Part shown: in pieces, positions 1 through 9,600 of the stretch
Position numbering within the stretch: the stretch's first letter is position 1
Layout: each line of letters begins with the position of its first letter
Source of the DNA: Bacteroidota bacterium
GTDB taxonomy: Bacteria > Bacteroidota > Ignavibacteria > Ignavibacteriales > Melioribacteraceae
Direction: 5' to 3'
Length of the DNA: 64,000 bases
NCBI GenBank assembly: GCA_023397505.1
Contig: JAEWUC010000007.1
Coordinates: 434,001-498,000, forward strand
Notes under the pieces: generated by a model
What the model saw: only the letters and a program-made list of their open reading frames with translations
What the model was told of the DNA's origin: nothing
The model's database searches: none
Made by a program: the position numbers and the translations under genes

Positions 1-1
1 A

Positions 2-628
2 GAAATTATGATTCGTGGTTTGAATGCAGATTATAAAAAAATTGCAAACCTCACAAATAAGTTGACTGAAATTCTTACCGGTGTAAAAATAATTCACGTG
101 AAAGCTCCAAACGGAACAGATATTATTCTTGATGTTGAAGGGCGAAAAGCAATATCGAGCAAAGGACTGTTTCATAAAAAAGGTGAAAGCGGAAATTTAC
201 CGACGGGAGAATCTTACATCGCGCCGATGGAAGGAAAATCAAACGGCGTATTTTATGTCGACGGTTCAATGGCTGGAATTGGCGTAATAAAAGGAAAACC
301 GATTCGAATTGAAGTTCAAGACGGTTTGGCAATTGATATAAGCGGCGGCGTACAAGCCAAAAAATTAAATAGTATTATTGAAAAGTACGGCGTTGCCGGA
401 AGAAACATTGCTGAATTTGGAATTGGTACAAATGATAAAGTAAAATTGAGCGGACTTCTTTTGGAAGACGAAAAAGTAATGGGCACTATTCACATTGCTT
501 TAGGCGATAATAAATCAATGGGCGGGAATGTTAATGTTCCAATTCATTTAGATGGAGTAGTGAAAAAACCGACTGTGTTTTTTGACGATAAAATGATTAT
601 GAAGAACGGCAAGTTATTTATAAAATAG
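2..628 (+). CDS. M29-type aminopeptidase, C-terminal part (5' end outside window)
   Basis: The reading frame is already open at the left edge, so about 208 C-terminal residues are visible out of the roughly 320-370 usual for this family. Visible blocks are NLPTGESYIAP, then AEFGIGTN followed by GTIHIALGDN, and finally HLDGVVKKPTV. This order of Glu, Glu, His and His/Asp motifs is what I know from thermophilic M29 metallo-aminopeptidases (AmpS/AmpT type), where these residues bind two metal ions. The protein would be a cytoplasmic exopeptidase releasing N-terminal residues from peptides. No signal peptide can be judged because the start is missing. The next gene begins about 100 bp downstream with its own ribosome binding site. 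Family assignment is fairly sure; substrate preference is unknown. Confidence 0.75.
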   Translation, partial: EIMIRGLNADYKKIANLTNKLTEILTGVKIIHVKAPNGTDIILDVEGRKAISSKGLFHKKGESGNLPTGESYIAPMEGKSNGVFYVDGSMAGIGVIKGKPIRIEVQDGLAIDISGGVQAKKLNSIIEKYGVAGRNIAEFGIGTNDKVKLSGLLLEDEKVMGTIHIALGDNKSMGGNVNVPIHLDGVVKKPTVFFDDKMIMKNGKLFIK

Positions 629-734
629 TTTCTCCTTCGTAGTAATCCGCTTCGTAAAAATAATCTGCGTTAAAACCGGAAATATTAAAACGTAATTGTT
701 GGAATTATAGGTACAACTTTAAATAAGGGATTTG

Positions 735-1172
735 ATGGATGTAATTGAAAAGCAAGGATTAATGGTTGTCGGAATACAAGTTTCGGTATCGCAAGACTAT
801 TTGTTTACTGAATTACCCCATATTTGGAATATATTTTTTGAAAGATATAAAGAAATTGCAAACCGGGTTGATACAAAGTTTATGAATATTTGTCTTTCGA
901 AAAAAGAAAAAATAAACACATATTTAGTTTGTGTAGAAGTAAACGAATTTGAAAATATTCCTGAAGGGATGACTGCTTTGGATTTCCCGGCATACGAGTA
1001 TATTCATAAAATACATCATGGAAAAGTCAGCAGCATTGATGATTCATTTGATAAAATGAGCAAATGGGCAACTGAAAAAGGTTATTCAACAAGTGACTTT
1101 AAAATAGACTACGGTTACTATAAAGATGAAAAGGACCCGATTGAACATACACTTTTATTAAGAATCATCTAA
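735..1172 (+). CDS. GyrI-like small-molecule-binding domain protein
   Basis: A stand-alone protein of about 145 residues with the alternating strand pattern of the GyrI/AraC effector-binding fold: ...GLMVVGIQVSV..., a middle block LVCVEVNEFENIPEGM, and the block LDFPAYEYIHKIHHGKV that matches the 'p.ga.ya.f.h.G' strand typical of these domains. It ends with a DY-Y motif near the C-terminus. No DNA-binding domain is attached, so it is more like SbmC/GyrI single-domain members that bind small ligands. I chose ATG 735 because AAGGGA lies just upstream; a TTG three bases earlier is also in frame. Function beyond the fold is unknown. Confidence 0.65.
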   Translation: MDVIEKQGLMVVGIQVSVSQDYLFTELPHIWNIFFERYKEIANRVDTKFMNICLSKKEKINTYLVCVEVNEFENIPEGMTALDFPAYEYIHKIHHGKVSSIDDSFDKMSKWATEKGYSTSDFKIDYGYYKDEKDPIEHTLLLRII

Positions 1173-1214
1173 TTCCTCGTAAAAAGTTATTTTCTCAAAC
1201 TTTTTTGAAGTAAA

Positions 1215-1245
1215 TTGTAAATAGTAACAAATTTTTGTAATTTTG
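1215..1245 (+). promoter_or_regulatory. Bacteroidota-type promoter for pcrA
   Basis: TTG at 1215-1217, 20 bp spacer, then TAATTTTG at 1238-1245, matching the -33 TTG / -7 TAnnTTTG promoter known from Bacteroidota. The helicase start codon follows 23 bp later. Confidence 0.55.
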
Positions 1246-1268
1246 CCGATTAAAAATTCGAACTTACC

Positions 1269-3443
1269 ATGAAAATCCTTGAACAATTGAACGAAGAACA
1301 GCGCAAAGCTGTGGAATATATAACAGGTCCGCAAATGATAGTTGCGGGTGCCGGATCCGGTAAAACCCGTGTTTTAACGGTCAAAATAGCGTATTTGATA
1401 GATAAAGGAATTGAGCCTGACACAATTTTAGCCCTAACCTTTACTAATAAAGCCGCTAAAGAGATGAAAGATCGAATTAAATCTCTCATCGGCAAAAAGG
1501 CGGATAAATTGTGGATGGGTACATTCCATTCAACTTTTGCCAGAATTTTAAGATCTGAAGCAGCACTACTCAATTACCGCCCAAACTTTTCGATTTACGA
1601 CCGCGAAGATTCCGTTTCTCTCGTTAGTAATGTTATGCAGAATTTAAACATCAATCTTGAGAATTTAACTCCGAATTCAGCGCAGCACAAAATCAGCAAC
1701 CTTAAAAACCAGATGATAAGCCCGGAAGAATATTCAAAGAATTTTGCAACTACATTAGTTGATAAGAAATTTTTTGATGTTTACTCGGAATACAATAAAC
1801 GTCTTTTCGAAAACAACGCGATGGATTTCGACGATCTGCTTCTTAAACCTATTGAACTTTTTAATAATAATCCCAAAGTTTTGTCCAAGTATAAAAAGCA
1901 ATTTAAATATATTCTTGTCGACGAATATCAGGATACAAATAAAGCTCAGTATGAAATTTTAAAACAATTAAGCCCGTTGAAAGATAAAGTTTGTGTTGTT
2001 GGTGATGATGCACAGAGTATTTACGGATGGCGCGGCGCTGAAATTAAAAATATGCTTAATTTTAAAAAAGATTTTAAAGGCGCTAAAGTTTTTCGTTTGG
2101 AACAGAATTACCGTTCTACAAAAACAATACTTGCCGCCGCAGATTCTGTTATAAAAAACAATACAGAGCAGATTGCAAAAACATTATGGACTGAAAACAA
2201 TGAAGGTGAAGAACTTACATTGATTCGTTCTTCGGATGAAAAAGACGAAGCTTTCCAAATTGCGAAAAGAATAAAGAAAGAGATTACGACCCGCAAATTA
2301 TCTTTAAACGATATTGCAATTTTGTACCGTATTAATTCACAGTCCCGCGCACTCGAAGACGCTTTGCGAAGAGAAAAAATTCCGTACAAAATAATCGGCG
2401 GTGTTGAATTCTACAGAAGAAAAGAGGTAAAAGACGTACTTGCGTATCTTCGTATTTTAACAAATCAAAACGACGAAGAAAGTTTATTGCGAATAATGAA
2501 TTTTCCTCAACGTGGTATTGGAAATACTTCCATTTCTAAAATGATTGCGTTTGCCCGCAAATTGGATATCAATCTTTTCACAACAATGTCACGTGTTTTT
2601 GAAGTGATTGAAGTAAAAGAAAGAATTCAGAAAAATGTAAAACAGTTTAAGCTGCTTCTCGATAAATACATCGACTTGATCGATAAACTTTCGATAGGTG
2701 AATTAACACGTGGATTGGTTGATGAACTCGGCATTTTAAGAATGTATAAAGAAGAGAATACCCAGGAATCAATGTCGAGATACGATAACATTCAAGAACT
2801 TTTATCGGCTGTTCAGGAATACAGCAAAGAAAATCCAAATGCAAAATTGGATGAATTCCTTTCCGAAGTTTCTCTTGTTGCGGGAGTTGATCAATACGAT
2901 GAAAAAGTTAACTCGGTAACCTTGATGACTATTCACAGTGCTAAAGGATTGGAATTCCCGATTGTATTTATTACCGGATTAGAAGAAGATATCTTTCCTT
3001 TAAACCCAAGATTCGATTCAGATTCAAAAATAGAAGAGGAAAGAAGATTATTCTATGTTGCATTGACAAGGGCCAAAGAAAAGATATATTTATCATACGC
3101 GCGTTCAAGATATAGATTCGGAGAAGTTGCGTATCAAAGTAAATCAAGATTTTTAGATGAACTTGATAAAAATACATTTGAAGAATCAAACGCCGGTGCG
3201 GGACGAAAAACCGGAAGAAGAAAGCGCGATTTTTACGATGAATATTACCAAGAAGGTTATGATGATTTTGATCAGGAAAGAAGATCGTTACGCGTTGGCA
3301 GCCGTGTAACTCATTCAATATTTGGCATGGGAAAGATTTTACAAATTACAGGTACAGGCGATATGCAGAGAGTTACGATTGCGTTTGAAGAACATGGTAC
3401 AAAACAATTACTTGCTAAGTTTGCTAACTTAAAATTAGTATAA
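1269..3443 (+). CDS. pcrA: ATP-dependent DNA helicase PcrA/UvrD
   Basis: A 724-residue superfamily 1A helicase that unwinds DNA 3' to 5' in nucleotide excision and mismatch repair and clears recombinase filaments and stalled polymerases. The helicase motifs are complete and in order: Walker A AGAGSGKT (residues 26-33), LVDEYQDT (motif II), GDDAQSIYGWRGA (motif III), LEQNYRST (motif IV), TIHSAKGLEFPIVF (motif V) and FYVALTRAK (motif VI). The C-terminus RVGSRVTHSIFGMGKI...AFEEHGTKQLL is the Tudor-like tail of PcrA that contacts RNA polymerase in known members. Length is normal. It is the first gene behind the promoter at 1215-1245, and pfk starts 24 bp after its stop, so the two may be cotranscribed. 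Confidence 0.95.
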   Translation: MKILEQLNEEQRKAVEYITGPQMIVAGAGSGKTRVLTVKIAYLIDKGIEPDTILALTFTNKAAKEMKDRIKSLIGKKADKLWMGTFHSTFARILRSEAALLNYRPNFSIYDREDSVSLVSNVMQNLNINLENLTPNSAQHKISNLKNQMISPEEYSKNFATTLVDKKFFDVYSEYNKRLFENNAMDFDDLLLKPIELFNNNPKVLSKYKKQFKYILVDEYQDTNKAQYEILKQLSPLKDKVCVVGDDAQSIYGWRGAEIKNMLNFKKDFKGAKVFRLEQNYRSTKTILAAADSVIKNNTEQIAKTLWTENNEGEELTLIRSSDEKDEAFQIAKRIKKEITTRKLSLNDIAILYRINSQSRALEDALRREKIPYKIIGGVEFYRRKEVKDVLAYLRILTNQNDEESLLRIMNFPQRGIGNTSISKMIAFARKLDINLFTTMSRVFEVIEVKERIQKNVKQFKLLLDKYIDLIDKLSIGELTRGLVDELGILRMYKEENTQESMSRYDNIQELLSAVQEYSKENPNAKLDEFLSEVSLVAGVDQYDEKVNSVTLMTIHSAKGLEFPIVFITGLEEDIFPLNPRFDSDSKIEEERRLFYVALTRAKEKIYLSYARSRYRFGEVAYQSKSRFLDELDKNTFEESNAGAGRKTGRRKRDFYDEYYQEGYDDFDQERRSLRVGSRVTHSIFGMGKILQITGTGDMQRVTIAFEEHGTKQLLAKFANLKLV

Positions 3444-3467
3444 ATAACAAAAATAATTGGAGCTAAT

Positions 3468-4511
3468 ATGAAAATAGGTATTTTAACCGGTGGCGGCGAT
3501 TGCCCGGGTCTTAATGCGGTTATTCGTGCGGTAGTAAGAAAATCACTTCAAAACGGTCATGAAATGATTGGCGTTCGAAACGGATGGCGCGGTATGCTCG
3601 ATAAAAATTTCTTCCCGATTGATATGGAAGCAGTGTCGGGAATTCTGCACCGCGGAGGAACAATTCTAGGAACTTCAAGAACAAATGTTTATAAAATTCC
3701 CGACGGAGAAGCTACAGTAATTAAGAATATGGCAGAAACAGGTATGGATGCTTTGGTCGCAATCGGCGGCGAAGATACTTTGGGTATTGCAGCTAAATTG
3801 GCTAAAGCTGGCGTTAAAGTAGTCGGCGTTCCAAAAACAATTGATAATGATTTAAACGCCACCGATTATACATTCGGTTTTGATACTGCAGTTAATATTG
3901 CTACTGAAGCTATTGATCGTTTACACACAACAGCAGAATCTCACAACCGTGTAATCGTTGTTGAATTGATGGGAAGACACGCTGGATGGATTACTGTTCA
4001 TGCAGGTATTGCAGGCGGTGCAGATATGATTTTGATACCTGAAAAACCATTCAACATTGATGAAGTATGCGATGCTTTGGTGAAAAGACATGCAAGAGGA
4101 AAAACTTTTAGTATCGTGTGCGCTTCCGAAGGTGCTATTTGGCAAAAGAGTGAAGAAGAAAAAGCAGGTGAAATGGTTCTTGCTTCTCAAAAACTTGATT
4201 CGTTTGGACATGTTGCTCTTGGCGGTATCGGTAATATTCTTGCAGAAGAAATTCAAAAGAGAACAGGTTTTGAAACTCGCTCGGTTGTACTCGGACACGT
4301 TCAACGCGGCGGAAGTCCGACTGCATTTGATCGTGTATTAGCTACTCGCTTAGGTGTATGCGCTGCTGAATTAGTCCATGAAGGCAAATGGGGACAGATG
4401 GCTGCATTAAGAGGAATGGATGTTTTGGGAGTAAGTTTGGAAGAAGCTACTGCAGAATTGAAAACTGTTGATATGAAATTATATGACGTTGCTTCTACAT
4501 TTTTTGGATGA
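3468..4511 (+). CDS. 6-phosphofructokinase with pyrophosphate-type active-site residues
   Basis: A 347-residue group-A phosphofructokinase that phosphorylates fructose 6-phosphate to the 1,6-bisphosphate. Family motifs are present: GILTGGGDCPGLNAVIR at the N-terminus, RGGTILGTSR, the catalytic TIDND (residues 124-128), and MGRHAGW for sugar-phosphate binding. The nucleotide loop reads GGEDT (residues 100-104) and the segment before the catalytic motif reads PKTIDND. In ATP-dependent enzymes these read GGDGS and PGTIDND. Asp at the first position and Lys at the second are the established hallmarks of pyrophosphate-dependent enzymes, so PPi is the likely phosphoryl donor and the step would be reversible. 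The gene follows pcrA by 24 bp, has GGAG just before the ATG, and ends at a strong terminator. Confidence 0.9.
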   Translation: MKIGILTGGGDCPGLNAVIRAVVRKSLQNGHEMIGVRNGWRGMLDKNFFPIDMEAVSGILHRGGTILGTSRTNVYKIPDGEATVIKNMAETGMDALVAIGGEDTLGIAAKLAKAGVKVVGVPKTIDNDLNATDYTFGFDTAVNIATEAIDRLHTTAESHNRVIVVELMGRHAGWITVHAGIAGGADMILIPEKPFNIDEVCDALVKRHARGKTFSIVCASEGAIWQKSEEEKAGEMVLASQKLDSFGHVALGGIGNILAEEIQKRTGFETRSVVLGHVQRGGSPTAFDRVLATRLGVCAAELVHEGKWGQMAALRGMDVLGVSLEEATAELKTVDMKLYDVASTFFG

Positions 4512-4537
4512 TATTGAGTTAAAGTAGAATATAATAA

Positions 4538-4566
4538 AATAGCCGTTCTGTGAACGGCTATTTATT
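4538..4566 (+). terminator. Rho-independent terminator after the phosphofructokinase gene
   Basis: AATAGCCGTTC (4538-4548), a three-base loop, and GAACGGCTATT (4552-4562) form a perfect 11-bp stem followed by a T-rich run. Confidence 0.85.
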
Positions 4567-4587
4567 TTTAAAAATATTTTTGAACAA

Positions 4588-4698
4588 TCAATTCTTTTTT
4601 GGTTTAGTTAATAATTTGTAATAGCTAAACGATAGCACCGCTGTTATACATGAATATGCGGCTATCATAAAAATAATACCTTCAGTTTGAAGTCCCAT
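4588..4698 (-). CDS. MetS-like small subunit of the NSS transporter (36 aa)
   Basis: A 36-residue hydrophobic peptide on the minus strand, starting MGLQTEGIIFMIAAYSC and ending in the basic tail KLLTKPKKN. It is one transmembrane helix with a short cytoplasmic tail. The start codon lies inside the end of the symporter gene (overlap 17 bp) and is preceded by AAGGAG at ideal spacing, so translation is very likely coupled. Known precedent: MetS, the small partner of the NSS-family methionine transporter MetP in Corynebacterium, is also a short single-helix protein encoded directly after the transporter and needed for transport. The sequence pattern (T/S-E-x-I-I-x-M-I) agrees with that family. 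Assignment is by position and pattern. Confidence 0.75.
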   Translation of the reverse strand: MGLQTEGIIFMIAAYSCITAVLSFSYYKLLTKPKKN

Positions 4699-6250
4699 TT
4701 TCAACTCCTTTATTTTTCCAAGCGGTATGAACCATCCAAAAAAGTACACCAATTAAAGCAATCAAAAATAAGCGCGCACCCCAGATATAAGGTATATTCG
4801 CTTCATTGACTCCCTTAAGCATTAAAATTGGAAGTGCATCATTTACAAACCACCAAATCATAATAATTAATAACAGGGTAGGAGTAATATATTTCATAAT
4901 GTAGAAAAATATCCGCGGGATTTTTATATCACCGCCGTCATTCATCTCTTTCCATGCTTTTTCTGCGCCGAATATCCACATAAATAAAATTGATTCTGCC
5001 AACGCGAAAACAACTAAACCGAATGTTCCTGCCCAGTAATCCAATTCATCGAGATAACCGTATTGTAAAAAGAGAACAACGAATTGAACGGCAATTAAAA
5101 TTCCGGCGCCTAATGTAATCACAGCTTTTTTTCTGCTCATCCCGAATTCATCTTCCAAAAAAGCAATTACGGGTTGACCCATTGCAACAGAAGAAGTTAT
5201 TCCGGCAAAGAACAATAATAGAAACCATAAGAAACCGAATATTTCACCGAGGGGAATTCTTTCGAACACAAGAGGCATTGATACAAAACCAAGATCGAAC
5301 GCGCCGCCTTTGGCCATATCCATCGTCATTGGTATTCCAAAAAAAGCAACTGCAATAGGGATTGCAATTGAGCCGCCAAGTATTACTTCGGCAAATTCAT
5401 TGGTTGAAGAAGTTGCCAGGCCGGACAGGGCAATATCATCTTTCGGTTTTAAATAACTAGCGTATGCTTGAATTGTGCCCATACCTAAAGAAAGAGTAAA
5501 AAATATTTGACCGGCTGCTGCAAGCCATATTTTTGGATTGCCGAGTTGAGACATATCCGGATTCCAAATAAAACCAAAACCATTACTTACAGAATTTTCA
5601 GGTGTTGATGGATCGGGTGTGCCGAGTGTTACAACGCGGATAGCAATAATAACCGCAAAAATGAAAAGTGCCGGCATTGCAATCTTTGCAAGTTTTTCAA
5701 TCCCTTTTGAGATACCTCTGTATAGTACCCAAAAATTTAGGATGAAAGTAATCATCAAAAAAATGTAAGCAATTCCAATTCCATCAAAAAAACTATTAAC
5801 TTCTCGTCCTTGGTAGCCATATAAAAATGATTTCATTGCTGTAAAATTTTCCAAACCGAAATAACTTTTAGTAATTGAGAAGAAACTGTAGCCAAGAGTC
5901 CATGATTCAATATAGGTGTAATAAACCATTATCACTGTAGATTGGAAGAGACCCAGCGTCCCGATATATTTTGCAATTTTATTTTTCCATAAAACATCAA
6001 ACATCCCGGGTGCACTGCCATGCCGGAATTTTCCACCATGTCTCCCGATACCCCATTCCATCCACATTAAAGGTATGCCGAGTAAAAGAAAAGAAATAAA
6101 ATATGGAATCATAAAAGCACCGCCGCCGTTTTGTGCCGCTTGAACGGGGAAGCGCAAAAAATTTCCAAGTCCTATGGCGTTACCGGCTACCGCAAGTATT
6201 AATCCTATACGACTGCCCCATTGCTCTCGTTCGGTATTGTTACCAGACAT
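4682..6250 (-). CDS. Sodium-dependent amino-acid transporter, NSS (SNF) family
   Basis: A 522-residue polytopic membrane protein of the neurotransmitter:sodium symporter family. The N-terminal signature WGSRIGLILAVAGNAIGLGNFLRFP covers the unwound helix 1 that binds Na+ and substrate in LeuT. It is followed by NGGGAFMIPYF and GIPLMWMEW, which are also family blocks. About 12 hydrophobic segments fit the LeuT fold. Likely substrates are neutral amino acids (methionine or alanine in the subgroup with MetS partners). It is translated from ATG 6250 with GGAGAAAG upstream and overlaps the small-subunit gene at its 3' end. A Bacteroidota-type promoter lies at 6295-6324. Confidence 0.9.
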   Translation of the reverse strand: MSGNNTEREQWGSRIGLILAVAGNAIGLGNFLRFPVQAAQNGGGAFMIPYFISFLLLGIPLMWMEWGIGRHGGKFRHGSAPGMFDVLWKNKIAKYIGTLGLFQSTVIMVYYTYIESWTLGYSFFSITKSYFGLENFTAMKSFLYGYQGREVNSFFDGIGIAYIFLMITFILNFWVLYRGISKGIEKLAKIAMPALFIFAVIIAIRVVTLGTPDPSTPENSVSNGFGFIWNPDMSQLGNPKIWLAAAGQIFFTLSLGMGTIQAYASYLKPKDDIALSGLATSSTNEFAEVILGGSIAIPIAVAFFGIPMTMDMAKGGAFDLGFVSMPLVFERIPLGEIFGFLWFLLLFFAGITSSVAMGQPVIAFLEDEFGMSRKKAVITLGAGILIAVQFVVLFLQYGYLDELDYWAGTFGLVVFALAESILFMWIFGAEKAWKEMNDGGDIKIPRIFFYIMKYITPTLLLIIMIWWFVNDALPILMLKGVNEANIPYIWGARLFLIALIGVLFWMVHTAWKNKGVENGTSN

Positions 6251-6294
6251 TCTTTCTCCGGTTAATTATGGAAAGAGTTCGTGAAAAATTTTTT

Positions 6295-6324
6295 CAAATA
6301 TAATCAAACATCTTAAAAAACCAA
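6295..6324 (-). promoter_or_regulatory. Bacteroidota-type promoter for the NSS transporter operon
   Basis: On the minus strand TTG (6322-6324) is followed after 19 bp by TATATTTG (6302-6295), the TTG-N19-TAnnTTTG pattern. The transporter ATG lies 44 bp downstream. The rest of the 400-bp gap 6251-6649 holds this promoter, AT-rich DNA without ORFs, and the leader of the beta-helix gene. Confidence 0.6.
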
Positions 6325-6492
6325 TTGTATTTTAGTTGTGCACTGTAAAAAAATTATTGCTCAACAAAAGAGAAAAAATTTGTGAATTCACCCGATTGAA
6401 AAAACCTTTTAATATTTTTGAGAAAGTATAAAGGGAATTTAAACAATAGAAGATAGATAGTCTTTTAATTACGAATCAGTATATTTTAAATC

Positions 6493-6523
6493 TTGACATC
6501 TATATCAGAATGTTCTAAGTTTC
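6493..6523 (+). promoter_or_regulatory. Promoter of the first giant beta-helix gene
   Basis: TTGACA at 6493-6498, 17 bp spacer, TAAGTTTC at 6516-6523. The second paralogue has a similarly arranged element (TTGACT, 16 bp, TATATTGT). Confidence 0.45.
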
Positions 6524-6649
6524 GACCAGTTCCAGCCGAACACGAGATAAATTGAGGGAAGTTAATTCTCGTTCAGAATTTTTAAACAGCCGACTTAAAT
6601 AGCCGAAAATATTTAAATAATCTTTTTTAATCATTCTTAGAGGGTGTGA
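6524..6649 (+). promoter_or_regulatory. Structured 5' leader with three AGCCGA boxes
   Basis: The ~125-nt untranslated leader contains AGCCGA three times: within CAGCCGA at 6533-6539 and 6587-6593, and at 6601-6606. A hairpin with stem ACGAGA/TCTCGT (6542-6547 and 6567-6572) sits between the first two boxes. The leader ends with TCTTAGAGGGTG before the start codon. The same combination (three CAGCCGA boxes, hairpins, TCTTAGAGGGTG) precedes the paralogue at 12532, although the rest of the leader has diverged, which suggests a conserved regulatory role. Mechanism unknown. Confidence 0.5.
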
Positions 6650-9600
6650 ATGAAAAAGAACCTAACCGCTTTTGCGTTACTCATTTTTATGTTTATAAAT
6701 GTGAGTTACGCCCAAACCTGGTGGTACGTCAACGATAACAGCACGTCTAACGATTTATATACGTTAGCTATTGGAAATAATGGAAATGCAGGTACACAAG
6801 CTGCTCCATTTGCTACAATAAATCATGCCATTTCCGTTGCTGCTGTAGACGATATCATAGTGGTTGATGCCGGAACTTATATCGAAAATGTTGTTGTAAA
6901 TAAAAGATTAGATATAAGAGGCGCACAACCAGAACATTCAATAATTGAAGCTACCAATGCAAATGCAACTCCATTAATATTTGCTGCATCTGGAGCTTCT
7001 GTACAAGGATTTACTTTAACTCACAATTACACTCCGGCTGAATTAGCTGCGTGGAATTTCAACAACAACGGCGTTACGTTTAACCAAGGTACATCTGCTA
7101 GTACTTTATCTAATTGTACCATAACGCTTAATCGTAATGGTATTTACCTAAATACTACTCAGAATAACATTATAACTAATTGTTCAATTACGAATAACAG
7201 AACCGGTATAAATATGACCGGCAATATTAACGGAAATCAGATTTCTTCTAATACAATATCTGATAACTGGACAATTGGAATTGTGTCGTATGCACCTACC
7301 AATCCTGGTTCAAATTTGACTGATTATTCAACCGTAATTGTAAACGGAAATACGTTTAGTAATAACTGGTATTCTGAAGTATTAGTAAAAGATGCTTCGG
7401 CTTATTCAGGAACGTTAAATGTAACTAATAATACATTTACGGATAGTCCAGTAACTTATAGTACGTCGTCTAGCGCAAGTCTAAATGAACCAGCATTCGA
7501 GAACCAAAAACCTGTAGCACTAGGTGGAACAGCTGTAAAACCGACAGAGGATTTACCAACTTTAAGAATTTATAACAGCGGTTCAGTTGGCTTAAGGTAT
7601 GATAATCCTAAAACAGTGCTAGTAGAAGCCGGGCAATCGATTCAATCTGCAATTAACTTTACAACAGATGGTGATATAATCCAAATTGCGGCAGGGATAT
7701 ACGACCATGGCGTTTCGACGCTAACCGTAAATAAATCACTTACATTTATCGGAGCGGGACCAGCTTCAAGCCCAACAACAATAATTACATCAACAGCATC
7801 AAGGATTATAACCTTATCGGCAACTGGAAAAAGTTTCAGTTTTCAGAACTTGATGATCGAAGGGAATACATCTAATAATGGAATTTATGCAGGTAGTTCA
7901 ATTGACATTAATTCACTTTCGATGCAGGATGTTGTATTAAGGAACTGTCAAGTTGGTCTATATCTGGCAGAAAATTATCCTGGTGGCGGTCCATTAACAA
8001 CAACTGTTAGCAGCTTAAGTTTTAATAATGTTACTTTGACAAACAACAAATTTATCGGTGCTTACATTGGAAAAACTGTTCTTTCAGGAACGATAACGAA
8101 TTCTACAATTACAGGTAATGGTTATTCAAGTGATCTGCAAGCTGCCTGGCAAAAAGTTGGATTACAATTTGTTAACTTTGATGAAGCATCGGTACCACAT
8201 GTAGAAATTACAAACTGCTATTTCTACAACAACGGGGCAGGCGCCTCAGATATTGAACGGACCGGTCTATCAATGTACACCGCATATAATGCTCTTAGTA
8301 CTAATGAACTTCTGACGGTATCCGCAAGTAGTTTTGTTAATCACCATTGGGCTGTAAGAATTAAAAATGAATATAGTGTGGGAAATACTGCCACTATAAA
8401 TGGAACTTTTAGCGGTAATGATCTTGATATATGGTTTAATAGCGTTATTGGAAATTCCAGTTCTACAACACTTGTAAGGCGGACTTTTCCGGGAATCAGA
8501 ACAGTCGGAGCTGGTCCAACCTATGATTATAATACTATACAAGCGGCAATTAATGCAGCATCATCGGGAGAAATAATTAATGTTTCGGCAGGTTTGTACA
8601 CCGAAACAATATCCATTAATAAACCTCTTACAATTACAGGTGCCGGTAATACAACAACAATTATCGATGGAAGTGATAATGGAATAGTTGTAAATGTTAC
8701 ATCGAATAATGTAAACCTATCGGGTTTTACAGTTAGGAATTCTGGATTAACCGGCGTTGAAGCAGGAATTGCGCTTAACGGTGTTAACGGATGTAATATT
8801 TCGAATAATATTATAAGCGATAATTTTGCCGGTGTTGCACTTGTTGCTTCAACATCTAATATCATTTCTAACAATATATTGTCTGCCAATTATTTCGGCG
8901 TTTATTTGGGCAACACAACTACTCCTTCAACTGGGAATGCAATTTCAGGCAATACAATTACTGGTTCTATTGCCGTTGTATTGGCACCAACCTTAAATAC
9001 AGGCGATGGAATTTATGCAGATCAAAATTGCAATAACAATACATATTTAAATAATACAATACAGAATAACGGTAAAGACGGTATATACTTCTGGAAGTCT
9101 TCAAGTAATACGGTAACAGGTAATACTATTTCAGGCAATACCTCGCAGGGTATTCAGTTAATGGGTTCCGCAAATAATATTTTTACCGGGAATTCAGTTG
9201 TTAACAACAATGATAACGGATTCAAAATAAGATCAAGCGGATGGCCGGAAGGCGCTTACCCATCTTTTCCAAATACAATTAATGAGAATAATATTCATGA
9301 TAATTCTAATTATGATGTAATAGCCGAAGCACAAGTTGATAATGTTAATGCCGAAGGAAATTGGTGGGGTTCTACCTCACCTGATTTTGCAAATATTGTC
9401 TCCGGCAATGTTGATTATTCTCCATGGCTTGGTCAGCAAAGCGATGATCCGCATGACGAAGAAAATCCGTGGACATGGTATGTAAATGATGAAACTGATG
9501 TAACAGAAGTTATCAACAACGCTAACGATGAAGATATAGTTGTTTTTATTAATGGTTCTTATGACCATATAACTATCAACAAACCTATTACTCTAATTGG

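Noticed and set aside
1250..1573. Minus-strand ORF opposite the start of pcrA
   Set aside because: The plus-strand frame encodes the Walker A region of a complete helicase.
6524..6649. Cyclic-di-GMP (GEMM) or other known riboswitch in the beta-helix leader
   Set aside because: The conserved core bases of the riboswitch classes I know are absent; only AGCCGA boxes and simple hairpins are seen.
8527..8889. Minus-strand ORF of 120 codons inside the first giant gene
   Set aside because: It is a by-product of the repetitive beta-helix coding sequence on the plus strand.
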